NCBI RefSeq assembly: GCF_022682495.2
Contig: NC_071396.1
Location: 57,677,159 to 57,741,158, forward strand
Source of the DNA: Desmodus rotundus
Taxonomy: Eukaryota > Chordata > Mammalia > Chiroptera > Phyllostomidae
Reading direction: 5' to 3'
DNA length: 64,000 bases
Within the stretch, counting starts at the first letter, position 1, and every line of letters starts with the position of its first letter. A model generated the notes under the pieces. That model ran no database searches. It was not told the origin of the DNA and worked only from the letters and a program-made list of their open reading frames with translations. Positions 1 to 10,672 of the stretch are shown here, piece after piece. A program made the translations under genes and the position numbers.

Positions 1-320
1 AAACCCAAAACACTCAAAATCATGGAGACTGAATAGCATGCTATTAAACAATGAATGGGTCAAGAGTGAGATTAGGGAAGAAATCAAAAAGTTTCTGGAA
101 ACAAATGAGAACGAACTCACAACAACCCAAAACCTATGGGACATGGCAAAGGCAGTCCTGAGAGGGAAGTTCATAGCAATGCAGGCCTACCTTAAATAGG
201 TAGAGACATTTCAAACAAACAACCTAACCCTACACCTACAAGAACTCGAGGAACAACAAAGACAGCCCAGAGCAAGTAGAAGGAAGGAAATGGGACCTCA
301 TCAAAACAAAAAGCTTCTGC

Positions 321-1085
321 ATGGCTAAAGAAAACAGCACCAAATTACAAAGAGAACCAACAGTATGGGAAAATATATTTGCCAATGATACCTCAGACAA
401 GGGCCTGATCTCCAAAATATATAAAGAACTCACACGACTCCACTCCAGGAAGACAAACAACCCAATTAAAAAATGGGCAAAGGACTTGAACAGACACTTC
501 TCCAAGGAAGACATACAGAGGGCCCAGAGACATATGAAAAGATGCTCAGCATCACTAGCCATCAGAGAGATGCAAATTAAAACCACAATGAGGTATCATC
601 TCACACCAGTCAGAGTGGCCAACATAAACAAATCCACAAACAAATGTTGGAGAGGATGCGGAGAAAAGGGAACCCTAGTGCACTGTTGGTGGGAAGGCAG
701 ACTGGTGAGGCCACTGTGGAAAACAATATGGAATTTCCTCAGAAAACTAAAAATGGAACTGCCCTTTGACCCAGTAATTCCGCTGCTGGGATTATACCCT
801 AAGAACACTGAAACACCAATCCAAAAGAATCTGTGCACCCCAGTGTTCATAGCAGCACAATTTACAAAAGCCAAGTACGAGAAGCAACCGAAGTGCCCAT
901 CAGCAAACGAGTGGATCCAAAAACCATGGTATATTTACACAATGGAATTCTACGCAGCAGAGAGAAAGAAGGAGCTTATACCCTTTGCAACAGCATGGAT
1001 GAAACTGGAGAGCATTATGCTAAGTGAAATAAGCCAGGAAGCGAGGGACAAATACCATATGATCTCACCTTTAACTGGAACATAA
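321..1085 (+). pseudogene. L1 ORF2 C-terminal fragment (copy A)
   Basis: This open frame of 254 codons encodes the C-terminal part of L1 ORF2p, downstream of the reverse transcriptase. It includes the cysteine-rich segment [17 protein letters not shown]. The fourth zinc-knuckle position is glycine (WWEGRL) where copies B and C have cysteine (WWECRL). It ends naturally at TAA. The reverse transcriptase domain is deleted upstream, so no enzyme can be made. Confidence 0.9.
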
Positions 1086-1155
1086 GCAATAGAAGAAAAA
1101 AGCAAACAAAATATAACCAGAGACATTGAAGTTAAGAACAATCTAACAATAGCCA

Positions 1156-1182
1156 GGGCGGGGGTGGGGGGTGGGGGCGGGG
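1156..1182 (+). repeat. G-run tract in L1 3' UTR
   Basis: A run of G blocks of three to six bases separated by single C or T residues lies just downstream of the ORF2 stop. L1 3' UTRs of mammals are known to carry G-quadruplex-forming tracts. The equivalent region of copies B (about 9205-9300) and C (about 10495-10600) is also G-rich but with a different spacing. Confidence 0.75.
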
Positions 1183-1350
1183 ACAGTGGGTAGAGGGGAT
1201 TACAGGAACTACTATAAAGGATACATGGACAAAACCAAGAGGGAGGGTGGAGGGGGGGGGATGGAGGTGGGTTCACCTGGGGTGGGGTGGAGGGATGGGG
1301 AGAAAAGGCATACAACTGTAATTGAATAACAATGAAAAAAAAAAAAAAAA

Positions 1351-2030
1351 GAACAGTATCTATAGTAAAAAAAAAGAATTTCATTTACCTCATGGAACTG
1401 CTTGGATTGCTTAAGAGTAATTTCTTCTAGAATGAAAAATATCACCCATGTAATAATTCCTTAGTTTTACTAATAAAATAGCCATAAGTTTTATCACTCC
1501 AATGGAAAAAGCTAAGCTTGGCAACTAGGCCATTTCTATAATTTGCAAATGAGGAAAATCTGAGGCCACAGCTTTTTACTTTCATGTCTGTCATTCCTTT
1601 TTTAATCAACACTTTAACTGCTATTCTTGCTAACATGGACTTTAACATACTGGTGTGTTTTATAACATTTTGGGTTTTATTTTCCTTGTTCAAATGCTGT
1701 TGTCTTATTCAGCTCTATGTCCTCGTTGCCTATCATAGTCACTGGCAAAACCTGCTTGTCAAAGATGTGTCTCCTAGTGGCATCTACATAGAAACAGAAA
1801 TTTGAATAAACAGATTTGGCAAACACTTTGATTCTGACAAAGCAAACGTTAAATTGTACTTTACATTACTATGCATTAAATTTCTTTTCAAGCTGTACCT
1901 CTACTTCCTGAGGTACGAATACCAGTGTTGATGTGGGGGTAATCATTGCAGTACAGGGTTGGTTAGCAGGGGTCATGCTTTCTCATGGAATTATCTTACT
2001 GTTTCTGCTTCAAAACCTTCAGTGATGATA
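1351..2030. other. Unassigned AT-rich intergenic sequence
   Basis: Between the A tail of L1 copy A and a SINE lies about 680 bases of AT-rich sequence in which I recognise no gene or repeat. Short open frames exist on both strands (for example 1584-1805 on the plus strand) but have no recognisable domain or codon signature. Confidence 0.5.
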
Positions 2031-2261
2031 CCCTGGCTGGTGTGACTCAGTGGATTGAGTGCTGGACTGTGAACTGAAAGGTCGTCAGTTCGATTTCTGG
2101 TCAGGGCACATGCTTGGGTTGTGGACCAGGTCCCTAGTTGGGGGCATGCAAGAGGCAACCCATCGATGTTTCTCTCCCACTCTTTCTCCCTTCCTTCCAC
2201 CTCCCTCTAAAAAATAAATAAATAAAATCTTTTAAAAATTAAAAAAAAAGAAAAAGAAAAA
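2031..2261 (+). mobile_element. VES-type tRNA-derived SINE (bat)
   Basis: It starts with ccctggctggtgtgactcag, the bat VES head, with an A-box-like region and a degenerate B box (agttcgatttc). A CT-rich body, an AATAAA-rich tail and an A-rich stretch follow. It directly abuts the 5' truncation point of L1 copy C. I could not find a clean target site duplication. Confidence 0.9.
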
Positions 2262-2750
2262 TGGAGGGATCACAATACCTGATATCAAACTGTATTCCAA
2301 GACCACTGTAATCTAAACAGCCTGGTACTGGCATAAAAACAGGCACATAGACCAACGGAAAAGAACAGAGAGCTCAAAAATAAACCCAAGTCTTTACGGT
2401 CAATTAATATTTGACAAAGGAGGCAGTAGCATAAGATGGAGCCTCTTCAACAAATGGTGTTGGGAGATATGGACAGCTACGTGCAAAAAGATGAAAGTCG
2501 ATCACCAACTTATGCCATAGACAAAAGTAAATTCAAGGTGGATAAAAGACTTAAATATAAGTCGTAACACCATAAAAGCCCTAGAGGAAAACATTGGCAG
2601 GAAAATCTCAGACATTCCATGCAGCAACATCCTCACAGACACGTCCCCTAAAGCAAGGGACATAAAGGAAAGAATAAACAAATGGGACCTCATCAAAACA
2701 AAAAGCTTCTGCATGGCCAAAGAAAACAGCATTAAAATAAAAACAGAACC
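2262..2750 (+). mobile_element. LINE-1 copy C, left fragment
   Basis: This is a 5'-truncated older L1 starting at the ORF2 position equivalent to about 7922 of copy B. It runs through the segment that encodes GITIPDIKL and stops where copy B inserted. The same element resumes at 9409-9423 (the duplicated target site), and its two sides match a continuous L1 when copy B is removed. Its frame has several small indels, consistent with greater age. Confidence 0.9.
2736..2750 (+). repeat. Target site duplication of L1 copy B (left)
   Basis: The 15 bases aataaaaacagaacc recur as aataaaaagagaacc at 9409-9423 with one mismatch. They flank copy B exactly and lie in the host L1 copy C sequence, as expected from target-primed reverse transcription. 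Confidence 0.85.
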
Positions 2751-4346
2751 GGCTAGACGCTGAGATCGGATGAAGATGGCGGCAACATAGGTGGGTGCGG
2801 AGTCCACTTCCCATCAACGCCAGGGAAATACCTAGCTGATCTGAGGAGCAGAGCGAACAGTCAACAGTATTCCAGCATATATGAAGATCAGAGACCAAAG
2901 ATAGAGGACATTGAAAGATCTGACGGTAAGAAGAGTGCTTAAGGACAATAAGGTCCCCGGGACCCACGCGGTACAAGGGCGGCAGAAGCGCCAGCCCAGG
3001 CGCAGGGGCGGCTGCAGGATTCTTGGGAGAGGGCCAGGCTGAGCTGTGAGCAGCCAGGTGCTTGTTTGGACCAGGGGGGCTTGAATAGGAGGAATTTCTC
3101 AAAAACAAAAAGAAAATAGAGGCACTCAGGGGCTAGTTAGAGAACTCTCGCCAGCAGCCGCAGCCCCTGGCACCCCTCCACCCTTCGCCCCCGGACTGCC
3201 AGCGCAGGATAAGCAGCCCCGGAGCCCCGGTGCTCACCTGAGGCCCGGTTGGGTGCATGCAGATTAGCGAACTGGGGGCCCACACATGAAACCCCGGAGG
3301 AGCGCCCACACCTGAAACCTCGGGTGGGAGAGCATTTGGAGCAGAGGCTAGCTGCTCCACCCACAGGCCCAAAACCTCGGACCCGAGTGCCGCGTGATTC
3401 AGTCCCAGGGCGGCCCCGCCCGCGGGAGAGACTCAAGCCCAGGGTGGCTGGATCGGCCTCCCAAGCACAAAGTGGCTTGATCTGCTGGCTGCATGCTTCC
3501 CAGGCACAAAGCCGGCCAGCTGGGCGCGTCCCAAGCACAAAGCTGCTGGATTGGCTGACCAACGGCCTGATTGCCTGCCAGGGACCACACCTACAACGCC
3601 TACCTAACACCTGGGCACAGAGCCCTGCAGGGCCTACTAGCTCTCTAGGACAAAGGCAGAACACCCAGCAGAGGGGAGCCGCAGGGCTAGGGGAGACTGC
3701 AGCCTGAACAACAGCGAAGAGTGTGGCCCAGGAAGGGAGAAAAGTGAAACCAATCCTTCCAACCACCCCCTCCCGTTGCACAGACAGGACGACCAGCAGA
3801 ACTAACCTGACCGGTTTAAAGCCAGCAGAAGATTTCTTTTTTTTTTTCCTTTCCTCCTTTCCCCCTGAATTCCTTCTTCCTTTCTTTTTTTTTTCTTTTT
3901 TTCGTTCCTTCTTCCTCCCATCCTTTACGTTTTTTATGTCTTCTTCCTGCCTTCTTTTATCTATTTCTATGTTTTAATTTTTGTTAAACTTCCTTCTATC
4001 TTGCCTCCGATCTTTCTTTATTCCTTCTTCCCTCCTTCCTTCCTTTCCTCCTTTTCTATTTCCTTTTTCCCTCCTTCCCTTCTTTTTTTTTTTTTTTTCC
4101 CTCTTTCTTCCCCCCTTTCTCTTTTTCCCACAGGTGAGACAACAAAACCTGGAGTGCTGAAAAGACCAGAGTTAGACCGTGTTAAACATATAAACGTCAG
4201 CTCAAGACCAGTGAGCACAGGAGATTAAGGAGACAGCACCACTGAATCCCATTGGTATTCTATCATAGAAGTTCATACCATAAACCCAGGGAGTCAGAAT
4301 AGAGCAATTTAAGAAGCAGAGGCCAACAAGAAGAGTCTCACAAACA
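2751..4346 (+). promoter_or_regulatory. L1 copy B 5' UTR (internal promoter region)
   Basis: The region begins within tens of bases of aagatggcggc, a likely YY1-type site as found at the start of human L1. It continues as GC-rich, CpG-containing sequence to about 3720, followed by a long pyrimidine tract. The motif tcccaagcacaaag occurs three times in close variants (3459, 3498, 3529), spaced 39 and 31 bases, so part of it may have grown by local duplication. Promoter activity is inferred from the family, not seen. Confidence 0.8.
3831..4133 (+). repeat. 300-base polypyrimidine tract in L1 5' UTR
   Basis: Almost every base between 3831 and 4133 is C or T on the plus strand, built from TTCC, TTTC and CCTT blocks with T runs of up to 18. 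Such tracts can form triplex DNA and are unstable in copy number. It separates the CpG-rich promoter part from the ORF1 leader. The open frames across it are compositional artefacts. Confidence 0.85.
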
Positions 4347-5337
4347 ATGGGAAGACAAAGAAACAATTCCCAAATGAAAGGAAAGGAGGAAGTCTCAGAA
4401 AGAATGCTAACTGAAAGAGAGGCAAGTCAACTATCAGATACCGAGTTCAAAGCAATGGTTATCAGGAAGCTCACTGAGATCTCTGAGCTCAAAGAGAACT
4501 ACCAGAAACTACAGGGAAACTACAATGAACTCACTGCAAACTATATCAACATGAAAAAGGAAATAGAAACTATCAACAAGAGCCAAGAGGAAATGAAGAA
4601 TACAATTTCTGAATTAAAGAACAAAGTAGAAGGAATGAAAAGCAGACCTGATGAAGCAGAAGATTGGATCAGCGAGCTGGAGGCCAAAGTAGAAAAAAAC
4701 ACCCAGAAAGAGCAAGAAAAGGAAAAGAGGCTCAGAAAGAATGAAGAGGCAATAAGGGAAATGCAGGACAACATGAAACGTAATAATATCCGTATAATAG
4801 GAATACCAGAAGGAGAAGAAGAAGAGCAAGGGATAGAAAACCTGTTTGAAAAAGTAATGATGGAAAATTTCCCTAATGTGAGGAGAGAAAAAGTCACCCA
4901 AATCCAGGAAACACAGAGAGTCCCAAGCAAGAGAAACCCAAAGAGACCCACTACAAGACACATCATAATTAAAATGGCAAATTTCCAACAAAAGAGAGGA
5001 TCTTAAAAGCAGCAAGGGAGAAAAAGGAAGTAACATACAAGGGAGTCCCAATAAGGTTAGCAACTGACTTCTCAATGGAAATGCTCCAAGCCAGAAGAGA
5101 ATGGCAAAAAATATTCCAAGTAATGAGAACCAGAGGCCTGCAACCAAGGCTACTTTACCCAGCAGGCTCTCAATCAAGATAGAAGGCCAAATAAAGAGTT
5201 TCCCAGACAAAAGAAGTCTAAAAGAATACAGCTCCACCAAACCAGCTCAGCAAGAGATGCTAAAGGGACTGCTTAAAGGAAAGGAAGGAAAAGAGAAAGA
5301 CACAGGAACACAGGCAGGAAAAAATGGCAATGAATAA
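4347..5337 (+). pseudogene. L1 ORF1 (RNA-binding chaperone), frameshifted
   Basis: ORF1p is the trimeric RNA-binding protein of L1 particles. The start is the ATG at 4347 (MGRQRNNSQ). A long charged coiled coil follows (about residues 60-140), then the RNA-recognition and C-terminal domains (for example IRIIGIPEGEEEE, and FPDKRSLKEY near the end). A one-base loss near 4993-4998 moves the frame and stops it at 5006. A second loss near 5160 moves it again, and the true end is the TAA at 5335-5337. Corrected length would be about 330 residues, normal for mammals. Confidence 0.9.
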
Positions 5338-8300
5338 CTTCCTATCGATAATAACCTTAAATGTAAATGGATTAAATGCTCCAATCAAAAGACATAGAAT
5401 AGCTGAATGGATAAGAAAACATGACCCACACATATGCTGCCTACAAGAGACCCATCTCAGGACAAAAGACCTACACAGACTGAAAGTGAAGGGCTGGAAA
5501 CAAATTTTCCAAGCAAACGGACAGGAAAAAAAAGCAGGGGTAGCAATACTCATATCACACAAAATAGACTTCCAAAGAAGGGACATAAAGACAGACCCAG
5601 AAGGTCACTTCATAATACTCAAAGGAAGAATCCACCAAGAAGACATAAACATTGTAAATATATATGCACCCAACATAGGAGCACCCAAATATATTAAGAA
5701 AATCTTGGAGGACTTCAAGAAAGATATTGACAGCAACACAATCATAGTAGGGGACTTTAACACCCCACTATCAAAAATGGACAGGTCTTCCAGACAAAAT
5801 ATCAACAAGGATATTGTGTCACTTAACAATACCCTAGAGGAAATGGACTTAACTGATATACATAGAGCTTTTCCTCCCAAAGAAGCAAAATACACATTCT
5901 TTTCAAATGTCCATGGAACTTTCTCAAAGATAGACCACATGATAGGACACAAAGCAAGCCTCAAGAAATTCAAGAAAATTGAAATCATATCAAGCATTTT
6001 CTCTGACCACAAAGGGCTGAAACTAGAAACCAACCCCAAAGGACAAAACCCAAAGCACTCAAAATCATGGAGACTGAATAGCATGCTATTAAACAATGAA
6101 TGGGTCAAGAACGAGATTAGGGAAGAAATCAAAAACTTTCTGGAAACAAATGAAAATGAACTCACAACAACCTAAAACCTATGGGACTCAGCAAAGGCAG
6201 TCCTGAGAGGGAAGTTCATAGCAATACAGGCCTACCTTAAGAAAATAGAAACAGTTCAAACAAACAACCTAACTCTATGCCTACAAGAACTCGAGGAACA
6301 ACAACAAAGACAGCCCAGAGCAAGCAGAAGGAAGGAAATAACCAAGATCAGAGCAGAACTAAATGACATAGAGACTAAAGGCACAATTCTAGGGATCAAT
6401 GAATCCAGGAGTTGGTTCTTTGAAAAGATAAACAAAATCGACAAGCCTTTAAGTAGGCTCATCAAGAAGAAAAGAGAGAGGATCCAAATAAACACAATTA
6501 GAAATGAAAGAGGAGAGATTACAACTGATACCACAGAAATACAAAGGATTGTAAGAAATTACTATGAAGAACTGTGTTCCAAGAAATTTGAAAACCTAAG
6601 TGAAATGGACACATTTCTAGAAAAATATAATCTCCCAAAACTGAATGAAGAAGAAGGAAACAACCTGAACAGAAAAAATAACAGCAGAGGAAATTGAAGC
6701 AGTCATCAAAAAACTCCCAACACACAAAAGCCCTGGACCTGATGGTTTTACAGGAGAATTCTACAAAGCCTTTAAGGAAGAGCTAACCCCTATCCTCCAC
6801 AGACTATTCGAAAAAATCCAAACTGATGGAAGACTCCCAAACTCTTTTTATGAAGCCAGCATCATCCTAATCCCAAAACCAGACAAAGACACAATGAAGA
6901 AAGTAAACCTCAGGCCAATATCGCTGATGAATATAGACGCTAAAATTCTCAACAAAATATTGGCAAACCGCATCCAGCAATACATTAAAAAGATCATCCA
7001 CCATGACCAAGTGGGATTCATCCTAGGGATGCAAGGATGGTACAATATTCGCAAATCAATAAACATAATATATCACATCAACAACACCAAAGACAAAAAT
7101 CACATGATCATATCAATAGATGCAGAAAAAGCATTGGATAAGGTACAGCACCCATTTCTGATAAAAACACTCAGCAAAGTGGGAATAGAGGGAGCATTCA
7201 TCAACATAATAAAGGCCATATATGAGAGACCTACAGCCGACATCATACTCAATGGACAAAAACTTAGAGCTTTCCCACTAAGATCAGGAACAAGACAAGG
7301 ATGCCCTCTCTCACCACTCCTATTCAACATAGTATTGGAAGTCCTAGCCACAGCAATCAGACAAGAAAAAGAAATAAAAGGCATCCAAATTGGAAAGGAG
7401 GAAATGAAACTGTCACTGTTTGAAGATGACATGATATTGTACATGGAAAATCCTATAGACTCCACCAAAAAACTACTCGACCTAATAAATGAATTTGGCA
7501 AAACAGCTGGATACAGAATCAATACTCAGAAATCAAAGGCATTCCTGTACACCAACAACGAAACTGCAGAAACAGAAATCAGGAAAAAAATCCCATTTGA
7601 TATAGCAACAAGAAAAATAAAGTACCTAGGAATAAACCTAACCAAGGAGGTAAAAGACCTGTACTCGGAAAACTACAGTACATTGAAGAAAGAAATTAAG
7701 GAAGACACAAACAAATGGAAGCATGTACCATGCTCATGGATTGGAAGAATTAACATCATTAAAATGGCCATACTGCCCAAAGCAATTTATAGATTCAATG
7801 CAATCCCTATTAGAGTACCCATGACATATTTCAGAGATATAGAACGAACATTTCAGAAATTTATTTGGAACCATAAACGACCCCGAATAGCTGCAGCAAT
7901 TTTGAGAAAGAAGAACAAAGCAGGAGGGATCACAATACCTGATATCAAACTGTATTCCAAGGCCACTGTAATCAAAACAGCCTGGTACTGGCATAAAAAC
8001 AGGCACATAGACTAATGGAACAGAATAGAGAGCCCAGAAATAAACTCAAGTTTTTACAGTCAATTAATATTTGACAAAGGAGGCAGGAGCATAAAATGGA
8101 GCAAAAACAGCCTCTTCAGCAGATGGTGTTGGGAGATCTGGACAGCTACGTGCAAAAAAATGAAACTTGATCACCAACTTACGCCACACACAAAAATAAA
8201 CTCAAATAAAATACTTAAATATAAGTTGTAACACCATGAAATCCTCGAGGAAAACATTGGCAGGAAAATCTCAGACATTCCACGCAGCAAGATCCTCACA

Positions 8301-9140
8301 GACATGTCCCCTAAAGCAAGGGACATAAAGGAAAGAATAAACAAATGGGACCTCATCAAAATAAAAAGCTTCTGCAAGGCTAAAGAAAATAGCACCAAAT
8401 TACAAAGAGAACCAACAGTATGGGAAAACATATTTGCCAATGATACCTCAGACAAGGGCCTGATCTCCAAAATATATAAAGAACTCACACGACTCCACTC
8501 CAGGAAGACAAACAACCCAATTAAAAAATGGGCAAAGGACTTGAACAGACACTTCTCCAAGGAAGACATACAGAGGGCCCAGAGACATATGAAAAGATGC
8601 TCAGCATCACTAGCCATCAGAGAGATGCAAATTAAAACCACAATGAGGTATCATCTCACACCAGTCAGAGTGGCCAGCATAAAGAAATCCACAAACAAAT
8701 GTTGGAGAGGATGAGGAGAAAAGGGAACCCTAGTGCACTGTTGGTGGGAATGCAGACTGGTGAGGCCACTGTGGAAAACAGTATGGAATTTCCTCAGAAA
8801 ACTAAAAATGGAACTGCCCTTTGACCCAACAATTCCGCTGCTGGGATTATACCCTAAGAACCCTAAAACACCAATCCAAAAGAGCCTGTGCACCCCAATG
8901 ATCATAGCAGCACAATTTACAATAGCCAAGTACTGGAATCAGCCTATGTGCCCATCAGCAAACGAGTGGATCCAAAAACTATGGTATATTTACACAATGG
9001 AATTCTACGCAGCAGAGAGAAAGAAGGAGCTTATACCCTTTGCAAGAGCATGGATGAAACTGGAGAGCATTATGCTAAGTGAAATAAGCCAGGAAGCGAG
9101 GGACAAATACCATATGATCTCACCTTTAACTGGAACATAA
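5324..9140 (+). pseudogene. L1 ORF2 (endonuclease and reverse transcriptase), disabled
   Basis: ORF2p nicks DNA and copies L1 RNA. The endonuclease domain (5324 to about 6050) keeps its key motifs: TLNVNGLN, LQETHL, GDFNTPL, KIDHMIGH and SDHKGL. The CAA codon seen in copy A is TAA at 6173-6175. A six-A run at 6673-6678 has one extra base. The reverse transcriptase (about 6690-7900) has [15 protein letters not shown], but its catalytic box reads FEDD (7419-7430) instead of FADD. Further stops are TAA at 8013-8015 and TGA at 8712-8714, the latter replacing the second cysteine of the zinc knuckle. The natural end is 9138-9140. Confidence 0.94.
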
Positions 9141-9408
9141 TCAACAAAAGAAAAAAGCAAACAAAATACCACCAGAGACATGAGAGGGGGAACTGTCTAG
9201 TAGTGGCCAGGGGGGAGTGAGGTGGGGACAGTGGGAAGAGTGGATTGCAGGAATTATTATAAAGGACACATGGACAAAATCGGGGGGGGGATGGTGGGGG
9301 TAGGGGAGGGAGGTGGGTCTAGCCGGGGTGGGGTGGAGGGAAGGGGAGAAAAGGCATACAACTGTAATTGAATAACAATAAAAAATACATTTAAAAAGAA
9401 TAAAAATA
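9141..9408 (+). other. L1 copy B 3' UTR and A-rich tail
   Basis: It follows the ORF2 stop and contains the G-rich segment and the conserved terminus actgtaattgaataacaata shared by copies A, B and C. The tail is A-rich with interspersed T and G rather than pure A, which fits some age since insertion. Confidence 0.85.
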
Positions 9409-9549
9409 AATAAAAAGAGAACCAACTGTATGGGAAAACATATTTGCCAATGATACCTCAGACAAGGGCCTGATCTCCAAAATATATAAAGAACTCACAC
9501 GACTGCACTCCAGGAAGACAAACAACCCAATTAAAAAATGGGCAAAGGA
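9409..9549 (+). mobile_element. LINE-1 copy C, middle fragment
   Basis: This is the continuation of the host L1 after copy B, beginning with the right target duplication (9409-9423). It matches the ORF2 3' region and ends with aaatgggcaaagga at 9536-9549, the duplicated target of the next insertion. Confidence 0.9.
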
Positions 9550-9812
9550 GCAAGGGAAAGTGGCTTTTTTAGAATATATGTCTTTCTATACTACTGGAAG
9601 AGTTGATACTGTAATAATTTTATGATATTCTAGTTGATTTTGTTTTATATTAGTACCCTCTACCTATGTTTAGTAATCAGCAAATGCTGTTGTTCATATC
9701 TAGTTTGGTGTTTGGAAGACTTATTTACAACAGACAAATGAGAAGTTTCAACAGAAGTGCAGCTTTATCTGCAAGCCTTCAAGAATACAATAGAATTTAT
9801 TAAGAGAAAAAT
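9550..9812 (+). mobile_element. 263-bp retrocopy-like insert of unknown source
   Basis: The sequence is not L1 and interrupts the ORF2 remnant of copy C. It is flanked by a perfect 14-bp duplication, aaatgggcaaagga at 9536-9549 and 9813-9826. The site lies at AATT/AAAA, an L1-endonuclease-type target. The insert ends in an A-rich stretch (agagaaaaat), with the variant poly(A) hexamers AATACA (9784) and AATAGA (9789) about 10-20 bases upstream. This fits a 5'-truncated copy of a cellular transcript mobilised by L1. I do not recognise the source and see no coding frame. Confidence 0.75.
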
Positions 9813-9826
9813 AAATGGGCAAAGGA

Positions 9827-10672
9827 CTTGAAGAGACACTTCTCCAAGGAAGACATACAGAGGGCCCAGGGACATATGAAAAGATGCTCAGCATCACTAG
9901 CCATCAGAGAGATGCACATTAACACCACAATGGGGTACCATCTCACACTGGTCAGAGTGGCCAACATAAATAAATCAACAAACAAATGTTGGAGAGGATG
10001 CGGAATAAAGGGAACCCTAGTGCACTGTTGGTGGGAATGCAGACTGGTGCAGCCACTGTGGAAAACAGTATGGAATTTCCTCAGTAAATTAAAAATGGAA
10101 CTGCCCTTTGACCCCGCAATTGCACTTCTGGGAGTATACCTTGAGAACCCTGAAACACCAATCCAGAAGAACCTATGCACCCCAATGTTCATAGCAGCAC
10201 AATTTATAATAGCCAAGTACTGGAAGCAACCTAAGTGCCCATCAGGCAATAAGTGGATCAAAATGTGTATGGTACATTTACACAATGGAATTCTATGTAG
10301 CAGAGAGAAAGAAGGAGCTTATACCCTTTGCAACAGCATAGATGGACCTGGAGAGTATTATGCTAAGTGAAAGAAGCCAGGTGGTGAGGGACAAATACCA
10401 TTTGACCTCACCTTCAACTGGAACATAATCAACAAAAGAGAAAAGCAAACAAAATATAACCATTGAAGTCGAGAACAATCTAACAATAGCCAGAGGGGAG
10501 TGGGGAGGGAACAGTGGGGAGAGGGGGTTACAGGAGGTACTATAAGGGACACAGGGACAAAATCAAGGGGGAGGGTGGAGGCAGGGGAGGGAGGTTGGTT
10601 TGGCTGGGTTGGGGTGGAGAGATGGGGAGAAAATGCAGACAACTGTAATTGAATAACAATAAAATTTTTAAA
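9827..10672 (+). mobile_element. LINE-1 copy C, right fragment with 3' end
   Basis: The L1 resumes after the 263-bp insert with the ORF2 C-terminal region, open from 9828 to 10370 and with all zinc-knuckle cysteines present ([18 protein letters not shown]). It then passes into the 3' UTR and the conserved end actgtaattgaataacaata. Differences from copies A and B are more numerous, in line with its role as the older host. Confidence 0.9.

Larger units (their letters stand above)
1..1350 (+). mobile_element. LINE-1 copy A, 3' part with internal ORF2 deletion
   Basis: The first 290 or so bases match the ORF2 region just after the endonuclease domain, as in copy B from about 6048. The sequence then jumps to the ORF2 3' region equivalent to about 8345 of copy B, so roughly 2 kb holding the reverse transcriptase is missing. 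The two sides share the bases aaat at the junction, which suggests a microhomology deletion or template jump. The 3' UTR is G-rich and a 17-base A tail ends the element at 1350. The left end is cut by the window. Near identity to copy B shows the same young L1 family. Confidence 0.93.
2751..9408 (+). mobile_element. Full-length LINE-1 copy B nested in L1 copy C
   Basis: This is a complete L1 of about 6.66 kb: 5' UTR (2751-4346), ORF1 (4347-5337), ORF2 (5324-9140), G-rich 3' UTR and an A-rich tail. It sits between 15-bp duplicated target sites inside an older L1. ORF1 has two single-base deletions. ORF2 has stops at 6173 and 8013, one extra A near 6673-6678 and a stop at 8712, so it is no longer autonomous. 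The 5' UTR is intact, so a transcript may still be possible. It is antisense to EEFSEC and lies 2.6 kb past its poly(A) signal. Confidence 0.95.

Noticed and set aside
1584..1805. 73-codon frame in the unassigned block
   Set aside because: It is hydrophobic and short with no homology I recognise. AT-rich noncoding sequence gives such frames readily.
6173..8015. APOBEC-type editing as the cause of the ORF2 stops in copy B
   Set aside because: Two stops look like C-to-T changes after C, but two events are too few and editing of L1 cDNA would be expected to appear as G-to-A on the coding strand.
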